DNA of 64,000 nucleotides. Origin: Paracentrotus lividus (lineage: Eukaryota; Echinodermata; Echinoidea; Camarodonta; Echinidae). The position numbers were made by a program, and so were the translations under genes. The stretch is from NCBI GenBank assembly GCA_940671915.1, contig CALNVZ010003426.1, forward strand, positions 29,531,262 to 29,595,261, in the 5' to 3' direction. Positions 50,401 to 61,501 of this stretch are shown here, piece by piece (position 1 is the stretch's first letter; every line of letters starts with the position of its first letter). The notes under the pieces are model-generated. The model had not been told where the DNA came from. It worked only from the letters and a program-made list of their open reading frames with translations, and made no database searches.

Positions 50401-53400
50401 AGACAATGAAGAATTATTTATAAAACAGAAAATATTTCATAATAATTTTAATTGCTGCTGGCCTAAATAAATGATAGTGGGTAACCGATAGTACAAGGAT
50501 CAGTAAGAGACAGTGAGAGATGTTTTGCTTTAAATTGAAATTATATTCCAAGATTGAGTTTTCTCTTCGCAACTTTAAGGTTTGTGTTTGTGTGGGGTGT
50601 TTGAATGTGTGTTTGTTGGTGTGCGTGTATGTATGCATATTTTGTATGCTTGTGTATGTGTGGGTGTGTGTCTGTGTGTCTGTCTGTGTGTGTTATAAGT
50701 AAATTTTGCCTCATCTGTAATGTTTCGCATGAACTCTATAGATTTTTTTTTTTCAACTACAGTTTAAGTTACATTTACCCCCTTTAACGCGTCATTTCAA
50801 CACAGCTATATACATACTTCGACGAGCCTAATCAATTTTGCATGGTTTCATGTATATGTGGTCGTAAATGTTGATGCCTGAAGCCCTGTGTTTCCTGGGA
50901 TGATAGAAGGGCTTCTTGATCAATCGAAACTAATCTATTTTCTTGTCCCTTCTATCCGCAAAACAAAGCCATTAGACTGTATACACACAGACCCTAATTG
51001 GTTGTCTTGCAACACATTCATCACTCGTTCATTATAAAGCAATTCCAATATATACACATGTATATATATATATATAAGAAACATACACTTTACAATAATT
51101 ATACGGTCATATGACATTCACCTGGAATTCCTAAATTATTATTATTATTTTATATTTTCAGGATAATCCAGCTAAATGTCAGGGTTTTTTAAAGGCTATA
51201 CACCTAATATGTATGTAATATTTGTGTTTCTATTGCACATTTTGTGTCAGCAGAGTCGCCATATCTTGTGTGTAAAATTACAGCATTTTTGTAATTTTCT
51301 TCCTGTAAATATTTACGGGAGAGATGTAAAATATTCATCAGAACTCAGACATTTGTTCCGCTTTAACAAAATAAACTGTAGAGTATAGCAATTCGGACGA
51401 TTGTATTTTTATTCATAGGAGTATTTGAAGTTGTGGAATGGATAGAATTGAGGTTGAATTTGAGTTTGATGATGTGCAAATATAAAAGCTAGTATTATGT
51501 TTGTAAGTTCCCTTGCCAATTAGAATAACTTTTGGAGAGAAAAACAAATCCAGTTGGGAACGCGATCCTAAAGAGTAAAGCGTTAATTAACTTCAAATAA
51601 ATCTTATACGCGTATACATACATGACAGTAAATGAAAATAAGAATTTTCAACACACGTTGTTGGAGACATTCACTATTTGGTAACATTGAATATAAACAT
51701 TTCTATGAGAAAAAAAAACTTTCTAGAATAGTAAGTACTCTTTTTTTCCTTTTTTTTTTAATAATTTAATTTTAATAATCTTGTCCAGTATGGCGGTTTC
51801 ATTGTATGAATTCAATCTCTAAAGCTGTTTTATCCAGATGCCTATTTTTTATTTATTTATTTATTTATTCATTTATTTATTCCTCTTTCAATCTTTTCGT
51901 ATTTACAATGACATTGCAATTTACATATTTACAACATAATAAATATTACAAAACTATAACAATGTGAAATTGAAAGAGAAGGAGACCGACTAATAAGCAG
52001 AGCTTGTATAGTGAAGGCCTCCTTTAAAATTACACAATATTTTTTATGAATTATTACTTAACTACACAAAAAATAAAAACAAACATTGATTGAGTATTTA
52101 CACAGATAAAACTTTAAAAAGTGGTAAATATATACAGAGAAAAATAATTAATAAATATTCAACACGCTATAGAAATACAATAAACTAGTATGTATCTAAA
52201 AGAAACTTTTAAATCTTCCTTTCAAAATTTGTATTGAATTACATTGTATAATCTCATTTGAAAGAGAATTCCATAGCTTGGGACCAATAAAAACAAATGT
52301 CCTTTGTGCAAACGATGTATTTATCAAACTGCAAGTTAAATCGCAATTAATACAAATAAGTTTTTCCTCAAACACAATACGGATACATTAATAATGTGAG
52401 CGGAAGAGAAATTCCACTGCATAATGCTGAAAGTATTCATATTACTCTGCATGCACAAAATAGTTTGTGAGAAATTATGTGACATTCCTTTCATGAATTC
52501 TGGCGAAATTTAGTGTTTTTATCCAAGAGGTAGTAGGGACGCTGGTAAAACGGTGAATAAATTCAAAGTTTGTAATCTAATATACCGTGGTGGCCAAAAT
52601 TGTTAGAACACCAAGCGCATTTAAATGATTTTATTTATTTTCATTCAGTTGACCATTCAAATACCTAAAAATGGTTGGAATGTCTCCACATGTCATTACT
52701 ATGCTTTAAAAACTAAATAACATAGCCATCCGTTGGGATCTCGCCCCCAAGTCGCCCTTTTTTATGTTACGCCACCAATTGAAAAATCTAAAAAATCTTG
52801 CCCCTTTCAGGATCAAAGTGTCATAACGTTAAACATTTTAAACCTCTCCCTATAAAAAGAGTATATATTCTGAAAGGAAATTTCCTGAGGATGTCGAAAA
52901 TGGCATTCATAATAACGCAGGGTGAAGTAGTAACATCTTATATGGGGATTTTTAAATTATTTTTGAAGGGCCCCATTTTTTTTTATTCAGAGCCCCGATT
53001 TAATTCCCCCTTTCCAATGACCCTTAATTTGTCACCATATTTTAATTTCTCATGAAATTTCCTTTAAGATATAATGCATTTATAAGTAAATTTCTTCACT
53101 TTCACTTGTTATCTCACGACCAGGGGATGGGCCAAATGCACCCCCTCCCCATAAAACTAAATTTTCCGAAACTTAGCATGTGTTTGGGGCATGTAAGAAT
53201 GAATAAGACTGCAAAGTTTGACACGTTTAGCTTAAACAATTTTTGAGCTATCGGCATTTGTAATTGGCATTTCACGTTTTTGCATTTGTACTACATGTTT
53301 AATACACTGGTCTATTGGGAAACTGAAAGCGCATAGCGCAACAGTTTTTAAAGCTGCGCATTACCTGATGGTCGTAGCTATATAAATTTGGTATCACAAG

Positions 53401-55330
53401 ATGCATACGACTCTACGCTATAAAGTCATGAAAGCCGTCGCCACCAAAAAGCTATCCTTGAACTTACTTCGGCAAATGTACTATGGCATTGAGAATCACA
53501 TAGACTTTGTGTAGCTTCGGGTGTTTTAATAATTTTGGCCACCACTGTACTTGTATACGAAATTTCATTGCAGCTCACAAAATAACAAATGCATAAACCA
53601 CAATCTCTCCCAAAACTCGTTAATCCCTTTAAATTAACTTTTAAACGCTGTTCAGTTCATAACATTCAAAGTTATTTTTAACTTCATGAGCACACGTGTG
53701 CTTGCCCTGTCAATAAGTCCGACTGTGGCATAAATAAATCGTTTTTTTTCTCTGTCTACACTGTAAAACATATCAATTCTAGTTGTAAACTTAAGGGAAA
53801 GAGGGCGCTATCACGCTACGCAAAGCGAACGCGGCCATAGACATTTTGCATTTTGCACAGTTTTTTCACTTTGTTTTCTTGATTATGGCGAGCAACAAAT
53901 TTTTCAAATAAATGTTCACTCTGATGAAGTAAGCTAAGATTCTGAATTTTTTAATATCAGGAATAACAAATTGGAAAGAAAAGAAAAAGTTCAGTCACTT
54001 GAGTCAATTCGAAAGCCAGGTCAGATCAAATTCCTGTACAATATGGCCAATTTTGCTCTCAAAATAGCTCATACGCTGCATAATTATCTTCCTGGATAAC
54101 GCATAATTATATTACAGCTTACTGTTCAAGCAGTCTTTACAAGCTTGAATTCTCAGCTTTCCAAAGATGGTACATTCATTTCGATTGGTTAAGAAAAAGT
54201 CCTGTCACTTTGAACATTATCACAATAGAATACTTACTTGATGGGTCAATATTTCTGCATATCACATGCATATCGCATGTGGACGGCGTCTTCGCAAGAG
54301 GTGACAAGATCACTATTTATATCAATAATCGTTTGGAACATTAATCTATGTGAAATAAAGATTCTGATTACAACTTCAGTACAATCGTGTTATAGGCTTG
54401 CCAGAATGTCTTTTTCCCCAATCTGGTCTGAAGCATCTACCTACGAAAACTATGATAAAAGTTCAATTATTTCTTTCATGTCCATGAGTAATTTGCTCAA
54501 ACAGATCGACGAACAAATACCATTTCACCACAGGAAAGTTTTTTTAGGCGAGTTTTTGTAAGCTAAGTAATAATTGCATTGAGTTGTCAACTGTTCGCTT
54601 CCCGTCGGCAGCGCGGGTTTAGTTGACATTTATGTGGAGCCGTATAATATTCTGCGCCGCTCAGCTGTATTTCCACTAAACTCATGAATGCATTGTTGCG
54701 TTTCCCTTCCCCAAATAATGGACGCGTCTTTATGTTAAGATTTAATGCCATACGTTAGATTTACATTTCACGTGGAGTAGAATTGATATGAAAAAGTACC
54801 CAAAAAATACAGCAAAGTGATGTCAGCAGAGTCGCCATACAAAAATGTAATTAAAAAAAAACAGTTTTGTTGTAAACTTCTCCCTTAAGAATTGATAAAA
54901 GAGAAGGAAAATATCATAAGAGTTTAATAGCATATGTATTTGGTTAAAATGGGAAAAATGTGTTACTCCTGATGTATATTTTGTATTTCTCACGTAATTA
55001 TTTGCAGGAGAAACTTACAACAAAACTTTTTTTATGGCGACTCTGCTGACAGCAGATTTGCTGTAAAAATACAAATATTTTTTACAGTGTAGGAAAGAGT
55101 AATATCTAATTAAAGTTGTGCTGTACAACCTGAAGACTATCAGATATATCATCTAAATTTAGATTACAAATATAATGTACGTTATGCACGTACAAGGTCC
55201 AGAACTTAAAGTTATAAGTTTGGGTTGAATAAAATGCGTTCATGATATAAAATATAGACGAAGTTTTGAGAGAAAAGAGAAAAGAATAAAGTACTTACAC
55301 GAGAGGAGAAGGTCTATGGTCGTCATTCAT
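35344..55330 (-). CDS. TP53I11: TP53I11 homologue (tumor protein p53-inducible protein 11), 7 coding exons
   Basis: Exons in transcript order: 55330-55299, 40830-40737, 39688-39630, 38900-38852, 37194-37095, 36223-36122, 35528-35344. All junctions are GT-AG and phases join exactly, giving 206 residues against 189 in human. RLKTRKLLGVG (residues 22-32), ISQILG and YIIRWTLLSEVLYL (127-140) match vertebrate TP53I11. Four hydrophobic segments lie near 63-88, 98-118, 133-152 and 160-183; the N-terminus is hydrophilic and no signal peptide is seen. The ATG is preceded by in-frame TAG at 55346-55348. The tail after the last membrane segment (to DFTQDKFD) is longer than in vertebrates and unlike theirs. 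Vertebrate TP53I11 is p53-inducible and linked to apoptosis and cell migration; whether p53 regulates this copy is unknown. Confidence 0.95.
36657..36726 (+). repeat. ~70-base poly-T run
   Basis: An uninterrupted T-run (TP53I11 intron 5; poly-A in the transcript sense). Could mark a retroelement tail or be a polymerase/assembly artefact. Confidence 0.9.
39215..39492. repeat. Compound (CA)n, (TC)n, (TTTA)n microsatellites
   Basis: Interspersed ACACAC, CTCTCTCT and a TTTA tetranucleotide run near 39465-39492. In intron 3 of TP53I11; frames here are low complexity. Confidence 0.9.
40395..40485. repeat. (TAG)n microsatellite
   Basis: AGTAGTAGTAGCAGTAGTAG-type repeats with CGT and AAT interruptions, after GGCGCTATATAAATCCGGAA and (ATT)n, a common repeat-tail sequence. 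Confidence 0.9.
40900..41180. repeat. (AAT)n microsatellite
   Basis: Two blocks of AATAATAATAAT (about 40905-40960 and 41065-41175) with GAT interruptions. In TP53I11 intron 1. Confidence 0.9.
42733..43166. mobile_element. TTGGTC-family foldback, copy 3
   Basis: Left half has CCACTTGGTCTAAC, TATTTGGTCTTCTA, TCACTTGGTCTAAT, TATTTGGTCTATTA. The right half has TTAGACCAAGTGGAAATAAG, GGCAATTAGACCAAA and ends GACCAAATGGCAATTTA, the complement of the start of copies 1 and 2. In intron 1 of TP53I11. Confidence 0.65.
45623..45703. repeat. 81 bp hairpin (GGCCGGTATTCTCGAAGGGTG)
   Basis: TATTGGCCGGTATTCTCGAA then GGGTGA on the left, TCACCCTTCAATAATACCGG then CCA on the right, about 30 bases of loop containing TAGGCCTA. 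Probably a minimal MITE in TP53I11 intron 1. Confidence 0.6.
46382..46500. mobile_element. ~119 bp hairpin element
   Basis: Left ATCAGTAGCAGATCCAGG, right TCCTGGATCTGCCACTGAT. Interior contains GCGCGCCCCC and TCGGCGGCTCACCCAAA. Noncoding, in TP53I11 intron 1. Confidence 0.6.
47340..47440. repeat. (CT)n microsatellite
   Basis: CTCTCTCTCTCT runs with T interruptions; a similar block occurs at 47708-47760. In TP53I11 intron 1. Confidence 0.9.
50580..50700. repeat. TG-rich microsatellite region
   Basis: Imperfect TGTG/TATG repeats. Cys/Val-rich frames here are artefacts. Confidence 0.85.
51247..51265. repeat. Solo copy of the CAGCAGAGTCGCCATA motif
   Basis: TGTCAGCAGAGTCGCCATAT is the same word that forms both arms of the foldback at 54820-55054. 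Neighbouring TTACAGCATTTTTGTA and CTTCCTGTAAATATTTACGG suggest a fragment of the same element. Confidence 0.45.
51843..52530 (-). mobile_element. LINE retrotransposon 3' end (reverse-transcriptase C-terminus plus tail)
   Basis: The minus strand at about 52375-52205 reads INCDLTCSLINTSFAQRTFV, then FIGPKLWNSLSNEI, then QILKGRFKSFF and a stop. GPKLWNSLP followed by a basic FK..K stretch is the characteristic end of many LINE ORF2 proteins. About 320 bases of 3' untranslated sequence follow, ending in an (AAAT)n-type microsatellite at 51850-51890 (TTTATTTA on the plus strand), the expected LINE tail. It lies antisense in TP53I11 terms only by chance: both are on the minus strand. The copy is 5'-truncated. 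Confidence 0.7.
52585..53547. mobile_element. 963 bp nonautonomous Tc1/mariner-type element
   Basis: Terminal inverted repeats of ~28 bases: CCGTGGTGGCCAAAATTGTT then AGAACACC on the left; the right-end complement is CAGTGGTGGCCAAAATTATT then AAAACACC. TA stands at both edges (52583-52584, 53548-53549). The interior has only short frames without the catalytic DDE/D signature. Confidence 0.8.
53757..55092. mobile_element. ~1.3 kb TIR element with a nested foldback
   Basis: Outer ends share CTACACTGTAAAA.ATAT in inverted orientation (53757-53774 and about 55075-55092). Inside, 54820-55054 is a second foldback with arms GTCAGCAGAGTCGCCATA and AACAGTTTTGTTGTAAACTT. The element ends ~205 bases downstream (in transcript sense) of TP53I11 exon 1, inside intron 1. 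Confidence 0.55.
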
Positions 55331-56547
55331 TATGTTAAGGATATCCTAGTAATGGAGCTACCAGCACCTATATACCAAGCATTCCTTGATCACTATCATT
55401 TCATTTTTTGACTAAATGTCTATGCATAAAGACTTGCAGAGAAAAATAATTAATGGAGCATTAGAAACCAAAAGCAGGCTTAGTTGTGCTCGTGGTGGTG
55501 TATCCAGATTGTCGCTACACTAGGGGGATTTAGGCAAACCCGGAAAAAGTACGCATATTATAGAGTACAAATGGTTCCACGAAGATAGTGACTATCCAAA
55601 GTATACAATGTATGACGTGTCTGTATAGAAATGTCGCATTATTCTCAACACACGTGTCACCTTGTCCTGAAATACTAAGAAAAGTATTCAATTACATAGA
55701 AGTAATAGATACCAGCATAAATATGTTTCCATACACAATTCATCTTAAAGTTCACGTACCATATACTATCATTCATGGCGTGTATTGAAATAAGATAAGT
55801 AAACTTATGTATCATGAAACTTTGCTTGACCCTCCTTCTTTAATTTTAAGAGCATAATAGAATATATTGCAATAAATACATATATTCATATTGATCCATG
55901 AGTCCATTCGGCTGAATCTTGATCCTTGATCCAAAACTCGTGAACCCCCCCCCCCATCCCATCCTCGTGTTTAATGACATGCAAACTATCCAAACCAGCA
56001 CGTCTTCACATCAGAGCAAGACCGGCCTTGCTATCTGTTCAATGATATTAGACATAATGTTTTTTGGCGTTCAGCAAAAACCATACTCACTACGTCATGG
56101 AAATTTATAGTACATGAAGCAATTATTATGATCAACCGAATATACAGACGAATATACCACCAACAATCAATCATCGCCTGCATAATAATGATATCATCAG
56201 TTCATGTGGTGGCATATAAAAGTACATGTGCTTTTACCATGTTCATAGTGCAGTATACCCATTTTATATTTTTAAAATCTTTTCTTTTTTTTCTCTCTTT
56301 TTCCTTTTTTTAAAAGAAAGTGGGCAAAAAAAGAGAAAGGAAATACTGTCCAATATATTTTTGTCCGATTTTGTCTGATTTTTATCAGAAATGCAATCGG
56401 GAGGAATAAGAGTTAAATGCCTACACTGGCTAAAAGTGACCCCAAATCAATTCTAGACTGGTCAATATAGTGACTATGGTGATTACATAATAATTTCTCA
56501 TAATTACAACATTGTTTTGTTTTTTCTGATACAAAATGTATAGATGT

Positions 56548-57015
56548 ATGCAGGCACGTAACTAGGATTTTTACGGGAGGGTTCGAAATCTGCAGAAGTG
56601 GACCAAAAGGTACATCAAATTTTTTCATGTCACGCTGGGCGACAAAAAAGGTACATCGAAAATTTTTGACGTCACGTTGGTCCGGCGGCGACTGATGCGA
56701 TAACACGCTGAGGGGGGGGGGGTAGGTGTTGAAAAAATTCTGCCTTCGGCCTCAAGAAGAGTATCTATATATTTAACAATAGGGGTTGGTTTAGGTCGTT
56801 CGATCGGCCTTAAAAAAATGCATAAGCATAAAAAATATTATATATTTTTCAATTTTTTTTTTTTTTTTTGGTGCCGAGCGGCCTTTGGTCGCCAGCGGGG
56901 GGGTTCGTTCGAACCCCCCGAACCCCCCCTGGTTACGGGCCTGGTATGTTTGGTCAGTATACGATTTTCAAAAAAAATATTTAGGGCTCTCAACTGCGCT
57001 ACTCCCGGATCCGCC
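56548..57015. mobile_element. Degenerate repeat with GTAACTAGG / CCTGGTTAC ends
   Basis: Starts CAGGCACGTAACTAGGATTT and contains GGTTCGTTCGAACCCCCC then CCTGGTTACGGGCCTGGTA, followed by GCTACTCCCGGATCCGCCGC. These C/G-rich words recur in marine invertebrate repeats. Boundaries are uncertain. Confidence 0.4.
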
Positions 57016-58556
57016 GCTCTACAGACAGGCAACAGACCGTATAAAATATCAGAATATCCAATCTTTCTGCATGCTGTATAATTGGGTTTCGGTCTAGTGG
57101 ATGAGCAACCTCAGTATCAATTACAAGTTTAATGGCATTGTTCAAGTACCTGCCGTTTCTTGAAGTCTCGGCAAGACATTAGTCTTTAATAGTTGCCAAA
57201 CTTCACCCATTACGTGAATACCTGGATTATAACAATGCTAAACTCTTTTTATAGCGCATGAAAATGTGACATGGTAAACAAGAACAAGGTAGGCCTATAG
57301 TCTTTCTCTGCCCATGACTAGATAAAGTGATGTAGGCTAGTTGCCCTGATTCTAATGAGGTTCACATAATTTAATATTACTTACAAGTCCATGGTATTCC
57401 ACTTTATTATTTATCCAAATCCAAATGGCTCTGTATCCACGCTAATATATTTTGCCAGTCTCACTTTACACCTCGTGGTTAACAGAAGACTTATCTATTA
57501 AGGATGCGAACATTAACTGGTAGATAATCTATCATCTCATATGTGTTTAGATAAATATGTGATCAACATTTCCTGTACAAATGTAATGAAAACCAGGAAC
57601 CAGGAACAATTACTTCCCCCATTTGACCCGGAGACATCGTTAAACCTATACTTCGGACCGACTTTGAGCTGAATAGCAAATTACATTTCAGGGGTAATGT
57701 ATTATTTTGTTCAGAATTGTGTGGGTTAGGACCCTGTCTTATCAGTGTGACTGTCTCATAACCAAAACAGAATGAGCCCACGCTCTGCATACATTCACCA
57801 CGTTCGTCATTGACACTTCTTCATGACCCAAGTCACATCGTAAAAATTAACTCCAAGGTGACCAAATATTGGCCATTAGGGTCCATGTCATGCTTGGGTC
57901 CTCCTTTTGTCGGTGTGAATGAACTCTTAACTCAGAACATGGACCCATCGGTGCTATGGATCCATAGAAAATCATGAAAGAAAAGAGTGTGTACTCAAAG
58001 TTTTATTGAATAAAAAAAAATCATGTTTGTCCTTGAGAAAAAGCAAATATTAGTAAGTGATGGTTATTCTGTCTGTTAACAACTTCCTGTTTAGAGTACA
58101 TGGAGGAAACGAATGACAAGTGTCATTGCTGTGATATCCGGCTTTTCTCTGCCAAGAAAATTGAGACAGTATTGTGTTACTAAAATGCACAATCACAAAC
58201 TTACCAAGCCAAAATGCACATACATGAACAAAATAAAATAAAATAATATGAGTATATAAAGAGAGAGAGTAATAATTCACTTTGACACCATTTGAATGAA
58301 TTCAATTCATTAATGATTGTTTCACCAAAAACAATACTGCAATTCATTACACAAACGCACAATCGCACACCCACCAAGTCAAAATAATTCATACACACAC
58401 TCACACACACTATTAAAATAATAACATATTTATTATAACAATATTTGCAACTCTCAAAATCAAAACTCCATCTTACTGACGTCATTATGGAAATTCGGCT
58501 TTTTAAAACTATAATTTTGCCCTTTTCTACATTCGCATATAATTGAATAACTACAT

Positions 58557-58557
<1 letters not shown>

Positions 58558-58600
<43 letters not shown>
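58558..58600. repeat. (CA)n microsatellite
   Basis: About 17 CA units, upstream of TP53I11. Confidence 0.95.
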
Positions 58601-58964
58601 ATATATACACATTTGTTAGTGCGTATGTGTTTGTATGTGTACTCATTTAATTCTATCCACGTTTCGACATGCTTGAAAAAGGTTTTTTTTTACGATATAG
58701 AAATTTATATGAAAATAGTTCTCGAGTATGAAACAGCAATCTATAGATTGGCCAACTTGGTTCCGTCTGGACAATGTTGCTTATGTTTTCATTGATGAAC
58801 TGGCTAAATTCTGTTTATAGATGGCTCTAGCTCATATCGGGTGGAATAACCTATTGCATGATCCGGTGCACGATAAAAATGTGGTTTGATTAATCAAAAT
58901 AGCCATCGAGGTATTAAATGAATAGATCGGCATACATTACCTTTGCGTACATTATCTCTAATTA

Positions 58965-59948
58965 CACTGTTCGTCATAAAGGTGGAATATTTTTTTTCTG
59001 GCTCAATCGACATTATGTTGCTCCGTTATTAATTTCTTGAATGTGTTTGTCACCGCTTTCACTTTCTGGGATCCTTGGACGTTCCCTCAACCCTTCCCGG
59101 GGATTTTTCTTCAAAAAAGTTTGTCACCCCCAGAAGATGGCCATTTTCGTCATTTCTTATTTTTGGGGCCCTTTTTTGTTCACGCGACCCACCGAGGCCC
59201 CTCAGTCCTACCCCAAGGAAACACGTCTGAGGTGGAGATTTGTTATTGTTCTTTAAATTAATTCTAGATTTATGGTTACAGGCTCGACCCTTTTGTCTAG
59301 GGGAGGGGTCAAAATTTATTTTGATTGGGGTTCAACATTAATTTTATTCATTTTTACACCATGGAAATTTCTATCTTCCCTAAATTGTATTGTAAAATCT
59401 CAACCAAACATAAATCAAAATAAAATATTATCAATAATGACTATTTACAGCCTTGTCATCAAGGCTAAACAAAATTTAAGGGGAAAATGATGATATTTAA
59501 GGGTTAAAGGTGGTTTTTCATTTCTTTTGTTTTCAGCATAAAGATGGAATAAAATATTCCGAATTTTCATCAATCTCGTTTTTTACTTCAACCCCTCCCC
59601 TAGACAAGAGACCTAAGCCTGTCCCCAGAAATACAGATTTAACTTAAAGAACAATATAAAACGATACACCTCAGTCGCGTTTCCTGGGGGTAGGACTGAG
59701 GGGGGCTTGATCGGCTGGGAAAACAAAAAGGGGCCCCAAAATGAGAAAAAATGACAAAAATGGGCATCACGAAGGTTGACAAAACTTCTTTGGAAAAAGG
59801 TCCACGTGAAGGGTTGGGAGAATGTCCAAGATATAGCCAGGGTCCCAAAAAGTATAAGCAGGGACAAACATATTCAAGAAATTAAAGTCAGAGCAAAATC
59901 ATGTCGCTATAGCGGCAAAAAAATATTCCACCTTTATGACGGACAGTG
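58965..59948. mobile_element. 984 bp long foldback element flanked by TA
   Basis: Ends CACTGTTCGTCATAAAGGTG then GAATATTTTTTT on the left and the complement of CACTGTCCGTCATAAAGGTG on the right, each next to TA. Arms extend about 330 bases. Opposite-strand frames in the two arms give the same peptides (GRSLNPSRG against GHSPNPSRG, SYPKETRLR against SYPQETRLR), which shows that the frames come from the repeat. The centre holds CCTAGACAAGAG-type complements of CTTTTGTCTAGG. Confidence 0.8.
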
Positions 59949-60913
59949 TACATTCGGAAAATAATTTCGACCTACATGTATATGTCTGACAACAGACGAA
60001 CGAAGGATTTATACGTCTATAGTGTGACTATATCACGCCTACACATATCTCCAGGACCATTCCTCACAGCCTGGACTATATCAATATCTCTCGCGAAAGA
60101 ATACCGTCTATTTTTGGTCTACACATTCGCTAGTTCCAACAATTTCATTCACCAAAGTAACCTACCTCAAAATTCTTGGCGGCATATGATCCATTCTGGT
60201 ATTAAAATTGAATTATCCAAGTTGTTTTTCCTCTAACCTTGTAGCGCGTGCCAATACATCTGAACAGCAGTTTTTAAATTTGTAACGCTCTATAATCGGA
60301 TCACCATCAGAGTACCATGGGTTTGAACCTACAAAGGCCCAGTCAGGTGTGTAAATTGGGATGCTACTATAAGACCCTATATATATTTCCACTATTATAC
60401 CCAAGTCACACAAAACAGATCCATAACGTCTTCCCATATATGGGTAGTGTTTCATCTAGGGGTAAAGTATTTCCCTGTTCCGGTCTATTGTGTAGCTGGA
60501 GCTGGTATTCACATTAGTGTGACCTGGGTCATGAAGCTTATTCGTCTCATCGCTTTTACACTATGGGGTCCTGTCTTCTTTTATCAGACATATCGATTGA
60601 CCTGCATAGATGTCAGATCTACTTAAAATCATTATCGATGTGTTTAATGCGCTGTTCGTTCATACAGAACATGATAAGGATATGCTTTTAATTGGACCCG
60701 CTTTTCCGTGGGTATATTGTTGATACAGTTGGTGTAAGAGAAAATTAATTTGACGAAAATCAGTTTAATCTGTTCATTTTCTCACGAAGATTTAATTAAC
60801 CATGTACATGCAAGATAAGTAATGATAACACATGCACTCAAGTTATAAACATATTTATTTTGTAATGTGTCTTTAAAAAGAAAAGTCCTTCGTGATTTTA
60901 TACGTTTTAAAAA

Positions 60914-61405
60914 CTGAAGTGCTCTTTTTTTGCACTTGAGAGGCTGAAATCAGCACTTTTAAAGAGCTTGTCTAGTGACTGCACTCAAAGTGCTGTTTTA
61001 GCACGTTCACGGGAGAAGAACTTCCAGCAAAAATGGGCAAAACTTCGTTAGGATTCGAACATGGGTCCCCTGGATGAGAAGCACTTACGAGCACGTTAGA
61101 CCAATTCACATCTCACGATTGCTAGCAGATAATATTGTTTCATGATTAACTTTCTTCAAAGTTGCCAAAATTATCTACTATGTTTTCAAAATTCAAGCAA
61201 GTTAGGGATATCTCCTTTGGTCTATTGGTAACGTCAGCGGTACTCTTCCATGTCTGGGTGAACCCGGTTCGAATCCCATACCGACCATGAACATTTTTTT
61301 GTTGATAAATTAGCACTTGGGTAAGTGCTAAAACAGCACTTTACATGTGTGTAGGTGCTGATTTAGCACTTCAAGTGCAGTCACTATACGAGCACCCATA
61401 AATTA
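60914..61405. mobile_element. Foldback element carrying two opposed tRNA-like modules
   Basis: AGTGACTGCACTCAAAGTGC then TGTTTTAGCAC on the left is inverted as GTGCTAAAACAGCACTTT and AAGTGCAGTCACTA on the right. Between them the minus strand at about 61115-61045 has a tRNA-like unit (TTGGTCTAACGTGCTCG, then TGTTCGAATCC) and the plus strand at about 61217-61283 another (TTGGTCTATTGGTAACG, then GGTTCGAATCCC). Neither has a pairable acceptor stem, so they are probably SINE-like heads. Confidence 0.55.
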
Positions 61406-61452
61406 TCATTTCAGTTTTTTAGAGTGTTTGTCCAGGCGGAAATAGGGGACAA

Positions 61453-61457
61453 ACAAA

Positions 61458-61500
<43 letters not shown>
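61453..61500. repeat. (AAAT)n microsatellite
   Basis: About 12 units of AAAT/ATAA directly after the tRNA-like foldback element. Confidence 0.95.

Positions 61501-61501
<1 letters not shown>

Larger units (their letters stand above)
40831..55298 (-). other. 14.5 kb first intron of TP53I11
   Basis: Bounded by GTAAGT after exon 1 (55298-55293) and CCCACAG before exon 2. Contents seen: (AAT)n, TTGGTC copy 3, hairpins at 45623 and 46382, CT/TG microsatellites, LINE 3' end, mariner-type element and the 1.3 kb TIR element. No additional coding exon is recognisable; 43200-45600 and 48000-50500 show nothing distinctive. Confidence 0.8.

Noticed and set aside
56838-57097. Short frames on both strands with related Pro/Arg-rich peptides
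   Set aside because: They come from a GC-rich repeat with self-complementary CGAACCCCCC words; no coding signal.
58201-58602. 133-codon minus-strand frame starting with a Cys/Val repeat
   Set aside because: Begins in the (CA)n microsatellite; no splice partners or family resemblance.
59037-59867. Open frames of 60-84 codons on both strands with similar peptides
   Set aside because: The peptide similarity across strands is explained by the inverted arms of the 984 bp foldback.
61203-61290. Possible functional tRNA gene
   Set aside because: A- and B-box words are present but the T-stem and acceptor stem do not pair, and the unit sits in a repeat element.
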